Shown in pieces: positions 48,132 to 59,881 of a DNA stretch of 64,000 bases. How positions within the stretch are numbered: position 1 is the stretch's first letter; each line of letters begins with the position of its first letter. Below the pieces are notes generated by a model. The model saw nothing but the letters and a program-made list of their open reading frames with translations, did no database searches and was not told the origin of the DNA. Made by a program: the position numbers and the translations under genes. Source of the DNA: Aphelocoma coerulescens (Eukaryota > Chordata > Aves > Passeriformes > Corvidae); assembly GCF_041296385.1 (NCBI RefSeq), contig NC_091020.1, positions 26,159,001-26,223,000 on the forward strand, written 5' to 3'.

Positions 48132-50214
48132 TGGGAAAAGGAGGATTTAGAAAAGCCAAAGGGAGGGCAAGGCAGTGACCCCGCTGCCTTTACACTGAAG
48201 ATGCTTACATTTTGAAAAATTTAGGACCCCCACAGTCCTATTAAAAAGTTGCTTCCTAAAATTTTAATCACTATCAAGCCTGCTAAGTAGTTATCTGCAC
48301 TTGAGAGCTCACAAATCGATACCACTGGCTGCAGCACAGTAATTGCTCTGAATGCAGATTCTACATCCACCGTGAGAAGCAGCACAGGGAAAAGACCCCA
48401 AATCATCCCCTGGTTTAGAACTAGGCTGAACTAAACAAAAGCAGCCTGGCACTGCCCATTGCACAGTAAATGCTAGTTGGCATATTTCTGTAGTGACCAA
48501 CCCCTTGCCATCTTCTCTGTCTGAAACATTTCTAAAACCTTGGCTTCCTTGGCCTGTCAGCTCCTCTGAGCCAAGAAAATTCAATAGAGACCCTGTTATC
48601 CTGGGGTTTCCACCTCTTCTATCTTTTTTCACTTCCAGGGACAAAAGCAATTGTTTATGGATGCTGGGAACTGATGAGGCTTGCAAGGCAGTCAGACCAC
48701 TCAGAACTGCAAAAAGGCATCATTGTGAAGAAAGCAAAAGCTTCTACTTGCTGCACCTAATTTCAAACTACTATTTTTTCATAAACAATGAACTCGAAAC
48801 ACCAGACAATAAGGGCTGCATCTCAAGGATTTGTGCATTCTGGAAAGTAGCTTTGGGTGCCTTTGCTTTTGGATGCTTGACTTCAGACACAGACACACTG
48901 TACTTGGGACTGCATGCACAAGAAACTTGCTGGCAATCTTTTCATATGTATTTCTTGTATCATACATGCTCACAGCAGCCAAGCTCAAGCATCTTTTAAG
49001 ACAATCAGTAAAAGACATTGTTATTTACAGAATCTTCAATGCAAATGGCCCAGAATGCCAAATGCTACCATGTCCTTTCTACAGACAGAACCAATGTGGA
49101 TGTCCCTCATTCTTTATATGGACACAGAGGCCTTATGCATCTTTCCCATGTCTGAGAGGAAGTGACCAAGTGCAGAATTAGGACTTCTGTGACCGTAGCT
49201 CACCTTCTTCAGGGGTGAACAGGTATGATTTGTTCATGCAGCAAAGGCTGGCAGACAAATGACATAACAGCATCTCTACAAAGGTAGATGGAAGGAGATT
49301 CACACAGTTCTGGCCATTTTGATCTTATCAATGCCGAGTGGGAGTAGCTCAGATGTGGCTGCAGTGCAATGCCAAACAGAAAACTGACACATGGCTTGGA
49401 AAATCCAGTTTGACTACTTTGCATGAAAAATGCTCACGTGCCCTCCTCTGCATTCTGCAGATGACCTTGTTCTTAACAAGCAATATATTTGTCTCCTGAC
49501 CCTCAGCATTCCTTCTTCTTAGTCCCAATTTGAGAAAATCCCCATCTCCACATACACCACATTACACAGAAAGACTAACTAGCTGCAACAGTCACATGGA
49601 AGAGGGAATGTACTCCTAGAGATCCTCATGCCAAAGTTATCCTATGAGCATAAATATTCTAACAAGCTTTATCCTGTCACAATAAAGGTATAAAGTTGCT
49701 TTGTTCAGCACATGATAATGGCTTTGTAATTCAATTATTGGTAGAATTTGCCTTTGGGGATTTATCTTCCTTTAGCCTCAGCACTCATGCGGATCCCTTA
49801 TCGTAAATCTTGCCAATGCAAAACCAGCTCCTCCACTGCCTGTGGACATATCCTGTCACTTCATGTTAAAAAATTGACACCTTCCTCCAACTTAGTGAAT
49901 GGCAGGTTTTTCGTTTTGTTTTAAAGAACAGAATGAATACAACAACAGTGGATGACGCTCGTGTTGTCCTCAGTAGCATCAATTTTTTGGTCCCACTGAT
50001 GCTTCTGTAACACTAAATCCTAATTGCCTTTCATAAAAATAGTAACATGTAGCACTGAACAGGGAGCTTTTTTGTCCAAAGATACAAAAGTACTTGACAA
50101 TCAACCTTTAAGTAACCTTCCCTGCATGGTACTGATTTGTTCAAGACCTATGGAAAAGTACAAGACAAGCAGACCAAGTTAGAAATAGGGGCTGAGGAAA
50201 ATTTTTGTTCTCAG

Positions 50215-50345
50215 CTTTATAGATAAACTTCACTGATTAGTCAAGAGCACAGGGGCCTCATTGATTTGACCAAGATCACACAGTTGCTATGTGGCAGAGA
50301 CAAAAATAGAGCCTGAGAGTACTCCAGGCTCCTTTTTCTTTTACT
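50215..50345 (+). repeat. MIR-like SINE relic
   Basis: The motifs gaccaagatcacacagttgc and tatgtggcagagacaaaaat, then gagcctgagagt, match the MIR core and its 3' side (caaggtcacacagctagtaagtggcagagc). Preceding sequence is compatible with the diverged 5' half. Confidence 0.7.
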
Positions 50346-51859
50346 GCTATATTGACTCCATGAGGACTTTGCAGATACTCTCTGTTCCTTTTTTTGCTTG
50401 CAGAGGTCGGTGAATCTGCACCAGGGAGCTTAGTGTGGGAGGCAATTCTTGTGGTGTCTTTAGTTCAGTCCCTATTATGTGAAATTTCACAGGTTTTACT
50501 ATTCCTGGAATATACTTTAAAGACTGCTTTCTAGCTTTAATATCTCTTAACTACATCCTCCTGACATGTTTTAGAAACACAGGGACAGATTCCAGATAGG
50601 TATAAATCAGCACTTCATTTCTATATATCTGGCAAATAAATCTCCCCTGACCATAATTTAATTAGTTTCTCCCTGTTATCTCTGCACTATTCTTTCCCAC
50701 ATTGTCCAATCACATGAAATCATACAATTTGGTTCAATTCAGCTGGCAGCCACCAGGCCAGATCCATTCTACGGTTTGCTTTACTTTGTCACACTTTCTT
50801 TAGAAGGGATAGAAAACAGCAGTGCAGTGAGCAAAGCCCAATTTGTCCCAACTGTGCCACCCCACAGCACTGACCCAGAAAAGCAGGTGGCTATTGCTGC
50901 CAACAACAGTAAGTAAACGGGGGTAGTGGTGTGACTTTCAGGCCATGGGGAGTCACTTTTACTCTCACCATCTCACCACCTAGTTTTAGGGCTAGTTTTA
51001 GAGCCCTAGTGCATAATGACCCACACTCTTCCACACTCGGCTGTCTACATATGCCACAGCTTTGAGGGCATTAGCAAAGAAAGCCTTCTCCCCTGCTGCT
51101 GTAACACCACCGCTCTCCGTGGGAAGCTCCAGAGAGGAAACTTGGCTAAAACTCTGAAATAGATGGATGCAAATTCCCAGGAGGTAGCTGTCTATTGCTG
51201 GTAACACAGGGTGGGAGGAATGTCTTAAAATGAGGATCTAAACTAAGTGGGTAAAATTCAGTTATCAGGACTAGATCCTGATTTTAAGATAGCCCTTCAG
51301 TCTTGTATCTTTTTTTCATATATTGCAGGAAACAAGACTTCAAGCTGGCTTGAAGAGAAAGGAGGAGGAAAGTACCCTCTAGTTACAGTCTCTGAGCTCC
51401 CCTCCTTGATGTCATGGACCAAACCTACCTGATTCACAGCTTCTCTGCTGGTACAGTCTAATAGGATCACAATTTCCTACTGTGTTAAGACCATGTCTCT
51501 TGCATCTTGTAGTGCTGTGGCCCAGTCAGGCAGCTCTGGAGGAGGCCAGCAGGTCATTTAGAGCAGGAGTGAAAAGTCAACTCTGGTAACACAGTGTGCT
51601 GCTCATTAAACATACAAGAGAACACAGCAGTGCAACCTTCCTGACACAGATCCAGACAAATCCACAGGTGACTTAACTGTGCACTGCTTCACCTTCTCAA
51701 GGTCTGTCCTTTACAGGTGCACACAGAGAAATCAGCTGCTTAGTCCAATGCCTGCTGGAGACTCACACATCCCAGGGTGCTGCACAGCACTGCAGGCTCC
51801 TGCTGCTGATTAACCCTCAAATCAAGATTCTGAACATGGTGGATGGATGCCTGTTACAG

Positions 51860-52160
51860 TGGGGAAACTGCAACACGTGTATCAGACAACGAGGCCAGTG
51901 GAAAAGAAATATATATGGACAGATTCTTGCTAGATGTTTCAGAGATGTTTATTTCTCCAGCCACATGGCCGGGGCTCTGCTGAGGAACTGCTCAATCACG
52001 GGACCCGAGGGTCCTTGCCCGTGCCGGGGAACACAGAACAACCAATGGGGAACGAGGCTGACCAGGGGCAGGAAAACCCTGTGTCTCCCCTCAGGGCCCC
52101 TCTCCCAGGGCTACATGGCAGGGGGGAGAGACCCCAAAAGATGCCTGCCTACTTCTGCAG
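51860..52160 (-). mobile_element. ERV LTR fragment (solo, boundaries approximate)
   Basis: Read on the minus strand, this is a GC-rich U3-like stretch starting near TGTAGCCCTGGGAGAGG (position 52114), an ATTGG/CCAAT-type motif, then AATAAA at 51948-51953 followed by an A/T-rich U5-like end (catctctgaaacatctag and following). The GC-rich body, single polyadenylation signal and U5-like tail fit an avian endogenous-retrovirus LTR. No internal gag, pol or env sequence is next to it. The open frames here on the plus strand are by-products of the GC content. Confidence 0.6.
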
Positions 52161-52626
52161 AACTTTAATGAGGGAAAGTGGATGATGTAGAAAAGCTGAA
52201 GCTCATGGGAGTCTGTACTCATTTATAAAGTATCTCTGCATGATTTTTTAAGAAATATCTGCTAAATTGGGAAAACTAAAACACACTAACCTATGCATCA
52301 ATCAGACTGAGGCTTCTCGGTCCCAAAAGGCTTATTCAGATGAGTATTTGCTTCATTTAGATATCCTGAAAACTGTAGTGGATTTCTCTGGCATGTACTT
52401 GTAACCACCATATTTAAGCTATGAAATACATAGATTTTAAATTTAATTTCTTCCCTTCAACTCACTGAATAAGGCTTGTGTGTCAAGTCAAGTGGATGAT
52501 TTTCTGGACAGGCTGTCACAATGCACTTTGATTGGCATCTTTCCCATCAGCCTCCAGCAGTTGCCCTGCAGTGATTAAAAGGTCTTGTTCAGCTATACAC
52601 AGCATCATTTGTAAACAGCCCAGAGA

Positions 52627-52663
52627 CTGAGGCATTTAAATTGCCTCAGCCCACCTGGGTGGG
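52627..52663. repeat. Two adjacent palindromes
   Basis: First, ctgaggca (52627-52634), a tttaaat centre and tgcctcag (52642-52649). Immediately after, cccacc (52650-52655), tg, ggtggg (52658-52663). Both are exact inverted repeats and they touch end to end. Confidence 0.85.
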
Positions 52664-53207
52664 CGTGCAAATATCACCAAGCCAAGAACTGACAGGAACA
52701 CTGGGACAGTTCACCCAGCTTGCTCCAAGTGCTTGAATATAATGAAGTTTTTAACAGGGCTTTGACACCTCATCCCCTTGATTTTCAGCTCTTTCAGCTG
52801 CTCCAGTGAACACAGTCAGAGCTTTTAAAATACAGTTACCAGCCTCCTCTGGAAAAGGAAATATATATACTCTATAATTATGCTCTGAGGATTAACTTTC
52901 TTTGCCACTACTCATAAAAGAAACACAAATATAGCCCTATCTACTCATCTGTCCTCCCAGATGCTTATAGGTTTTTCTCCCTTTCAGTGTGTGTGCATAT
53001 TTTTAAATTAATTGATGGGAGAGGTTGGTTGGCTGCTTCTTTCACAATGGTTGCCTCCATTTTCTTCTCCTACTCTCCATTTCTTTCTCATTCTCAGAAA
53101 AACACAAGACTGAGTGAAGACCTAGCAACATCTCTTACCAAACTGACGTATCTCCTTTAATTTCTTCAGGGAATCATTAACATCATGGACACATGACCCA
53201 ACTGAAA

Positions 53208-53645
53208 ATCATAAATGGTGTGGGTTGGAGAGGATCCTAAAGAGCATCTAGTTCCAGTTCTCCTGCCATAGGCAGGGAAACCTTCCACAAATCAGATTGC
53301 TCAAGCCCCATCCAACTTGGCCTTGAACACTTCCAGAGATGGGGCATCCACAGCTTCTCTGGGCAACCCATGCCAGTGCCCCACCACCCCAGAAGTGAAG
53401 AATTTCCTCCCAATATCTTATCTAGACCTGCTCTTTTTCAGCTTAAAGCCATTACCCCTTATCTTATCGCTCCATGCCCTTGACAAAAGACCGTCTCCAG
53501 CTCTCTTGTAGTCCTTTTTACGCACTGGAAGGTGCTCTAAGGTCTCCCCAGAGCCTTCTCTTCTCCAGACTGAACAATCCCAGCTCTCTCAGCCTCATAG
53601 GAGAGGTGCTCTAGCCCTCTCATTACTACAGCCCTCGAATCTTCT
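53208..53645 (-). repeat. CR1 LINE 3' fragment (5' truncated)
   Basis: The plus strand shows the reverse complement of a CR1 3' end: ggttggagaggatcctaaag, tccaacttggccttgaacac, gatggggcatccacagcttc, tctgggcaacccatgccagt, and further in, the ccagagccttctcttctcca block. About 440 bp are left, as expected for a 5'-truncated copy. It lies in the same orientation as SORCS1. Its small open frames are remnants of the reverse-transcriptase region on the wrong strand. Confidence 0.93.
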
Positions 53646-54233
53646 TGAAGTATGGAGTGGTATTACTTTTGTATTTCCCCTACTTGCTTGTCTGGGTGCA
53701 ACACTTGAATAAGTAAAAAAATAAAATCAATACCACTGATAGAGATAATGATTGTAATTTGATGACCTAATTTGCTAGCTGGGCTTTTCTATTGTTCATT
53801 TTATGTTAGTTTTTAAGACACTTTTATTATTTGATTTTATTTCTTTCCCCCCCACTCCAAGTTTCTCAAGGTTAGGTTCAGATCAGAATTAGATGAGATT
53901 CTTTTCAGAAAAATGTCTCATTTTGATTAAAAAACATTAAATTTGCAGACATTTTAACAAGATTTTTAACCTTTTTTTTTTTTTAGGGCCAGCTCTAATT
54001 GTGATGCCTTGACTTACTGACTTGTAGAAAATAATTTCTTGTGGAAGGCATGACTTATTCTGAGGACCAGAATAAAAACCTGGCTTTTAATTACCAACAA
54101 ATGTCTGCATTTGTATTTTGGTCATATTGAACTATATGCATTTTGAGCAGTCTTTCTGCAACTACTGGTCATGGATGTTTGGATTTGCAAGCCACAAAGT
54201 ATCGCTATTGAACTATGACTAGATGACTGGACT

Positions 54234-54640
54234 GTAGATACAAAAATGCTGCTAGCGAGGATTTTCTTGCTGTTTTCTAGGCCCGTGGGAGACTTTTCTC
54301 TCTCACAGAAGAGGTAGCAGAGTATGTAAACAACCAAGCCACCTGCAACCTTGAAAAGTCTTGTTTATGGTATAGTTATGGTATAGTAAAGAAAGACAAT
54401 GGATGTGTTGGGATTTTAGCCAATCGCCCCAGGAGGTGGCTGATCCTTTGTCCAATTGAACTGTGAGGAAAGAAGTCTATAGAAAAGTTTGTAAAATAAT
54501 TAGATAGATCAATCTTGCTGCACAATTCCTGCCTGCTGGATCTTCTCTCCTCCTCCCTACGGCTGCGGGACACGGTGATATACCCTAGGGCCCAGGCCTG
54601 CCATAATACTGGACCACTTTAAAAATGGAAGAAAAAAGCA
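54234..54640 (+). mobile_element. LTR-like block 1 (plus orientation, boundaries approximate)
   Basis: A candidate start is TGTAGATACAAAAATGCTGC. It contains a TATA-like tctatagaaaag at about 54476, then gatagatcaatcttgctgca, a GC-rich segment (ctccctacggctgcgggaca) and a decayed polyadenylation motif (ccataatactgg, plausibly once AATAAA) near 54602. This order (U3, TATA-like, R/U5) matches an avian solo LTR. No coding remnant is attached. I recognise the general type from songbird genomes but cannot name the family safely. Confidence 0.55.
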
Positions 54641-54654
54641 ACATAATTCCCAGT

Positions 54655-55240
54655 GTGACTGGTTCTCTGTCTGGGGTTGCAGTGTATTCTATTACCATCC
54701 TCATGAGCTGTTGAAATCAGGTGGGGCAGTGTTTTCCTTGCCTCCTCCCCCCAGACTATCTTGCTGTTGATGGCCCATCGTTGTCCTGCTGCATGACTCA
54801 GAGATAACTCCCTCCGGACCATCTTCTGTTAATGAGCCCATCAACGCCTGGCCTCCTGACTCATCATCCCATTGTGAGATGCTCCACCCAGAGGGAGCAA
54901 CCAAGCATTCCATCCTGGATATAATCTGAGATTCCGAACACCACAGACAACCTTTCCACTGGATTCCCAGAGGACAGGAGATACACAGCCACCACTGGAC
55001 CTTCTGAGGAAGAGCAGGCCCTTCTACAGGATCACTGCTTCAGAGGACTGCAGCCACCATTTTATCGGACTGCCACCACCACCCTGACTAACAGGGTGTC
55101 AGGTTGTATCCTGACTCTGTCAGTTTAACCCAGTGTTCTCTGCCTTTATTTTTTTTTTCCTTTTCTTTTAATTTCCCTGTTAAATTGTTATTCTGACCTG
55201 GTGCCTCCCACTGGTTTGTATTCAAACTAGTACATTCACC
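54655..55240 (+). mobile_element. LTR-like block 2 (plus orientation, boundaries approximate)
   Basis: It begins near tgtgactggttctctgtctg and ends near caaactagtaca, so possible TG...CA ends. Internal landmarks: gactcagagataactccctc, gagatgctccacccagaggg, a tggatataatctgag TATA-like stretch, ccaccaccctgactaacagg, gtatcctgactctgtcagtt, and a T-rich tail. This sequence type is common in songbird genomes as an endogenous-retrovirus LTR. It abuts block 1, so either two LTRs landed side by side or one is nested. Clear target-site duplications were not found by eye. Confidence 0.62.
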
Positions 55241-58200
55241 AGTTGTATTCACATTTGTATCCACTACAAAGCAACATCTATACCAGCAAAATTCCACAAT
55301 AGGAATGTATACCAAAACCCAACAACTATCACAAAAATAAACCCAGAACTATTTAAATAAAGCTATTTAAATTTTTATCCAACTCTTTTAACTAGGATCT
55401 CCTGTATTCTCTTTTCCTAATGCCAACTACATTGGTAAACACTGCTATCAGCAATAATCCATGTATATTAACTTGTTGTTTCTGTATTACGCTGCTGAAT
55501 TAATATTGCTTAGAATACTCCTTCCTAGCAATTAGGGTATTTTCATAGAGCACAGTTCCAGAATTACCAAGTACCTTGATAACTTCCGTGCATTTTGCTG
55601 TCACAGCACATTTAACAGCAAAATCTCAGGAAGCTGTAGGAAAAATAATAAAAAACATGAAAATTGTTGATACAGTGTAGAACAGCTGTGTCTTGGGCTT
55701 GTATGCAGTGTGGATTCTTCCATGTCTCCACCTGACACATAACATGTGACTGACTCTCTGAGTGGAGTACATTTTCCTCAGTACACCACTTCCACATCCC
55801 TAGATTATGCAAACAGTTAGGTGATGATACCCAAATTACAGCAATTATTAGAGGTGTCAGTTTTAGAGTAGCCCATCACTAAAGCCTGCCCAGCCCAAGT
55901 GTGTCTTAACAACCTTTTAATGAGGTAGAAAATTACAGATCTCTTTTTTCAACTTTTGTTTTACTTTGTTTTTTGTTAGAGGTTTTTTAAGACAAGAAAT
56001 CTCCAGTCTTCTCTCATTTTAAAGGTTTGAATTCATCTGCTTATCTCCCACCTGGTAGCTCCTTTCAGAGAGTGACATTACACCTCTTTCATTGCAAGTG
56101 TGGATGTCAGGGCATCACTTAGAGCTGCAGGTGGAAGAATGAAAAAGGGGAACAAAAAAGCTTTGAATAAAAAGTATTCTATTTCCATATTAATGACTCC
56201 TCTTAATGAAACAGAGGATGCAAGAATAAAAAGTACATATGATCTACAAGGAACTGAGTTGTGTCTACACAGAGTGTTTTATCAAAGTTATGTAGTAAGC
56301 ATCATCAGACTGTTTTTCTTCAGGGGTTTAAATTTCTCTGGAGTGGTAGGAGGAAGAGGTTTTTCACAGAGCAGCCGAAAAAAAGCAAATAAAGAAGAAA
56401 ATTCTCTTGGCAACAGATATAAGAAATGCAGCTGTAAAAGACGCTACCGCTTCTCTGACATGGTTTGCAGGTAGAGCCTTTTCAGGACTAAAACTAGCAA
56501 GCTCAGTGGAGTTTATTCACAAGACTCTGAGTGACCCACAAGCTATTTACAAGACAGCATGACAGACTAAAATGGCGATGAAAATATCAGTGAGCAATCA
56601 GGAAAATGCATCTTTGCTTTCATCAACCATTCAAATCCATGTAAAAGTCTTTTGACGTCTTCCAGGTGCACCTCCCCTGTCAAAACAAGCAGTGTAAATA
56701 AAGGCAGCCTCAAGAAGGCCTGATGCCAGAGGCCTTGTGTCTTCCAATTTCAGAGAAGTCCTAGCTTAGAGAATACTGGAAGCAATCTGTACTAGAGCAA
56801 CTCCTCAGCCTTCCTTAGATATCAGAACATTTCTCTCATTCTCTGTCCACTACAGCTGTGTCCTGGTTGATCCCTTCAAAGCCACTGGATTTAGATAAAT
56901 CACCGGGAACAGGAGAGTATCCCTATATTTTGCTTTAAGTTGTGACTTCAGGACATTTTACTTCACTATTTATTTCTGCTCTTAAGAAGTCGGTCCTCTC
57001 ACTTCTCACATTGATTACACTCTGCATATTTATAAGCCAAAATATATAATTATAAATTTAAAAAGCCCAACCAACAACAAATCCCATAGCACTGAGCAAG
57101 GCTCAACTTGTACACCAGCACTGGCTACAGAGATTGTGCTGTAGAAATCTGGATTTCAGCTGTACTTCCGCACACTCTTACGCCCCAGTTCCCTTTTGCT
57201 TTCCTTGCATGGGGAGTCAACAGTGACCATGCATTGAGTGTAAAGGGCTGCTCTTCTGATTCAGCATTTCAGTGCTGTGTTATCCTCAGGTACCTGGCTG
57301 CACAGAATGGAAATGCATATTAAAGCCCAGTGTGGCTCTCTCTGGTGTTTTCAATCACACATGCACAGCTGTTTTCTACTGTGGATGTGTTTGAGGACAG
57401 ACAGTGTCCATAGAATTGCAGCTAAAAGCATTCTTTTTGTCCTAGGGCCATTATACAAATATGCCAGAATGAGATGCAAGTGTCTCTACAAATTGTATTA
57501 TTTTCACTTTTGACAGCAGAAGTACAGTCTAGCTTACACTGAGGTGTGTTATGCAAGGGGTATTCTGTTCAAGGTGAAAATACAGGCTTGCAGTTCCATG
57601 CTTTGTGAATGGCTGTAGGGAAATTAGATGGGTGGTTGGAACATCTTTTCATCTTCTAATTTGCTCTTTTCCTTTGAAACGCCAAGCCTGAGTTCCCTTA
57701 TTTGTTAGTTTCTAAAAGGCCTTCAAAGTTGGAGTTCCACAGAAAGGGAAAATTATAACTTCATCATTGTTCTTATTGCAGGCATCCCTCAGCTCAATTC
57801 ACAATAAACCAGAACTGTAAGCAATGACAGGAAACTTCAAAAGGTTTGGAATACTATACAGGACACAGGGATCCAGGAACAGGGACAGTCTTTTCAGCCC
57901 TCTGAGCTGGATATTGTTGGATACAATTTTGGTATCCAACCAGGATATCCAGATTTCTTTTATTAGCCAAAAAAACCCCAGAAGATGTGTAGAGCTTTGT
58001 ATTTGCATCTGCCATTTTGAGACCCTTTTAGGAGCTCTGCAGGAAAGAAATAGTGATATGACTGTCTATACAGACACTCCCACAGAAATGACTTTAAGTT
58101 AAAAATGGAATTTAGCTTGCATTTGCTTCAGCTAACACAGGTTCTAAGAAAGGATTAAAAAGCAGAAGCAGCAAACAAAATCTCTGGTATATCCTTTGCA

Positions 58201-59056
58201 GACCAAATATAAATTCAACTTTAGAAGTAAATTTGACCTAGAGCTCTTCCTTCTTTTATAAATTAAAAGAAAATATTTAACTGAACCACTCATGAATATT
58301 GCTGTGTTCAAAACCTATTTTTGACATAAATTTAGAGTTTAGAAACTATGCCGCTGGTCTCATTTTAATCACTGGGTTCAGCTTCTCCTGATTTCACTAT
58401 GAGTATTTTATCAAAAGCTTCTCCTTGAAAGGCATATTCACAGGACATAAGCCCACTTCTGCTCACAGGCAGACTACTGCCTCCATAAGGAGTTGATGCG
58501 AAGTCCCACAGACTTACAGCAAAACACAAGAAAACATTATCTTTGATTTGGATTATACAACCATGTTTGCAGGGAAAAAAAGGTTCAGCGACTCCTTTAT
58601 CCCTCAGCTTTCTTTTCCATGTAAGTCAAAGCTACACTAATTGCTGCCTAGACTAAGCAGGTTTAACAGTAATTAAAGCACAACACTAGCCACTATAGGA
58701 TGGCATTTCTACCTGTGTCAGAAATGCTGGTGTCCTCCAAGACTCCAAGACTTCAGGCTTTGTTCCTTAATTGTAGCAAGACCAGACTGAACTCTTTACT
58801 CTCCAATTCTAAGTCAATGCTTTCTGCAGACTATTATTCAGTGTATTTCAGTTCTGCATCACCCTTAGATCAAAGACCAAATATTCCAATGTCATATAAA
58901 CACATAATGCCCCTCTCATACCAGTTCTAAATTAATTTCAACAAATCAGCAGTGCAGACTGCATTCAGACACATTGCCTTCAAGACCTCATTCCAACACC
59001 TCTGTATGTGTGGGGAAGTTGTGTCAAGGAATCCAGGAAGAGGGTTTTGGTCTTAC

Positions 59057-59130
59057 CAGTAGAACCTGTTTGGTGTAACTCCCTCATGAAGCAGCAGCCA
59101 TCTTCTGCCAAACTCCACGGAACTGAATAA
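59057..59130 (-). CDS. SORCS1: SORCS1 coding exon 1 of 14 in window (VPS10 propeller blade)
   Basis: The minus strand reads tgtccacag, then 24 codons plus TG, then gtaaga. The translation begins LFSSVEFGRRW and ends VTPNRFY, with the next Trp codon split TG|G across the intron. SSVEFGRRW fits the Asp-box pattern (S-x-D/E-x-G-x-x-W) found at turns between strands of VPS10 propeller blades. The exon starts in phase 0 and ends in phase 2, and the following exon supplies the missing G. Compared with the human protein as I remember it, QLIQEG is replaced by LLLHEG, a conservative change. It lies in the luminal/extracellular cargo-binding domain. It is isolated by introns of over 4.8 kb and 15.2 kb. 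Confidence 0.95.
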
Positions 59131-59867
59131 CTGTGGACAAAAACAAACAGTCATGAACCACAGTAAAACACAAAGATACCAGAGAAATTTGAATTAGAAT
59201 TAACCTGAAAAACCCTCTACCAGTTCTGAGATAGTGACTTGGACTTTTATTTATCCCAGTCTTAAAGGGACACACCTGGGGCAGCTGAAACATGTCTGTA
59301 GTGCCTTTTATTGGCATAGAAAATACTAAGATGTGTGATATGGGTATGATACAGCTGGTATTACCTGAGGGATCACTTTATGATTGCACCCAGCAACCTA
59401 CCCTGAATGAAAGTTCATCATCCAGTTACCTTCCTCAATATTATGTCAGAAGGACATTCTCTTTCCATCAGCAGTGCCATCCTTAGGAAGCTTTTTCAAT
59501 CTGGCAGCAAAAAATGTTCTAACATGTCTCGATTTCCCTTGCAGGACTGGATGAGTTTAAATAGCACAAGTTCCTTGTTCCAAGGAAACCCGTGATTTTC
59601 CCTCTGCTCTTGTCATTCTCCTGCAAACAACGTGACACCTTCGCCTTGTCCAGTTACACAAACAATACCCAAATACATCAATCATTTCAGAAAATCTTTC
59701 CATGATAAATACCAAACCAGGCTGAGAAAGGTCAGCAAAAAGGCATGTTACAGGTATTATAAATCCTTTAACATGTCTTTGTGGAATGATATACAAATGT
59801 TACTACTACAGAGCACTTACAAACAGCTGCTCTCTGTAAGTGCTGCCATCAGGTAATTCTCAGAAGG

Positions 59868-59881
59868 CCAGTAGAGGGAAG
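59868..59881 (+). promoter_or_regulatory. Weaker CTCF-like motif
   Basis: CCAGTAGAGGGAAG matches the CTCF core CCASYAGRKGGCA except for one C-to-A change in the GGCA part. Motif match only. Confidence 0.25.

Larger units (their letters stand above)
43893..59056 (-). other. SORCS1: SORCS1 intron (15.2 kb), repeat-rich
   Basis: This is the longest complete intron in the window and has no exon in it. It contains MIR-like relics at about 46075-46175 and 50215-50345, a 17-bp direct repeat at 46264-46307, an A/G-rich run at 48092-48131, a minus-strand LTR piece near 51860-52160, a double palindrome at 52627-52663, an antisense CR1 at 53208-53645 and two LTR-like blocks at 54234-55240. Several open frames of 60-170 codons are present but none shows a domain, codon bias or splice context. 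Confidence 0.9.

Noticed and set aside
48493..48999. 168-codon plus-strand open frame, longest in the window
   Set aside because: The translation looks like random intron (many Cys, Phe, Ser, Leu), with no family resemblance and no conserved start context.
51836..52185. Two overlapping plus-strand frames (110 and 83 codons) as a viral gene
   Set aside because: They lie over a GC-rich LTR-like segment oriented on the minus strand; no retroviral protein motif is visible.
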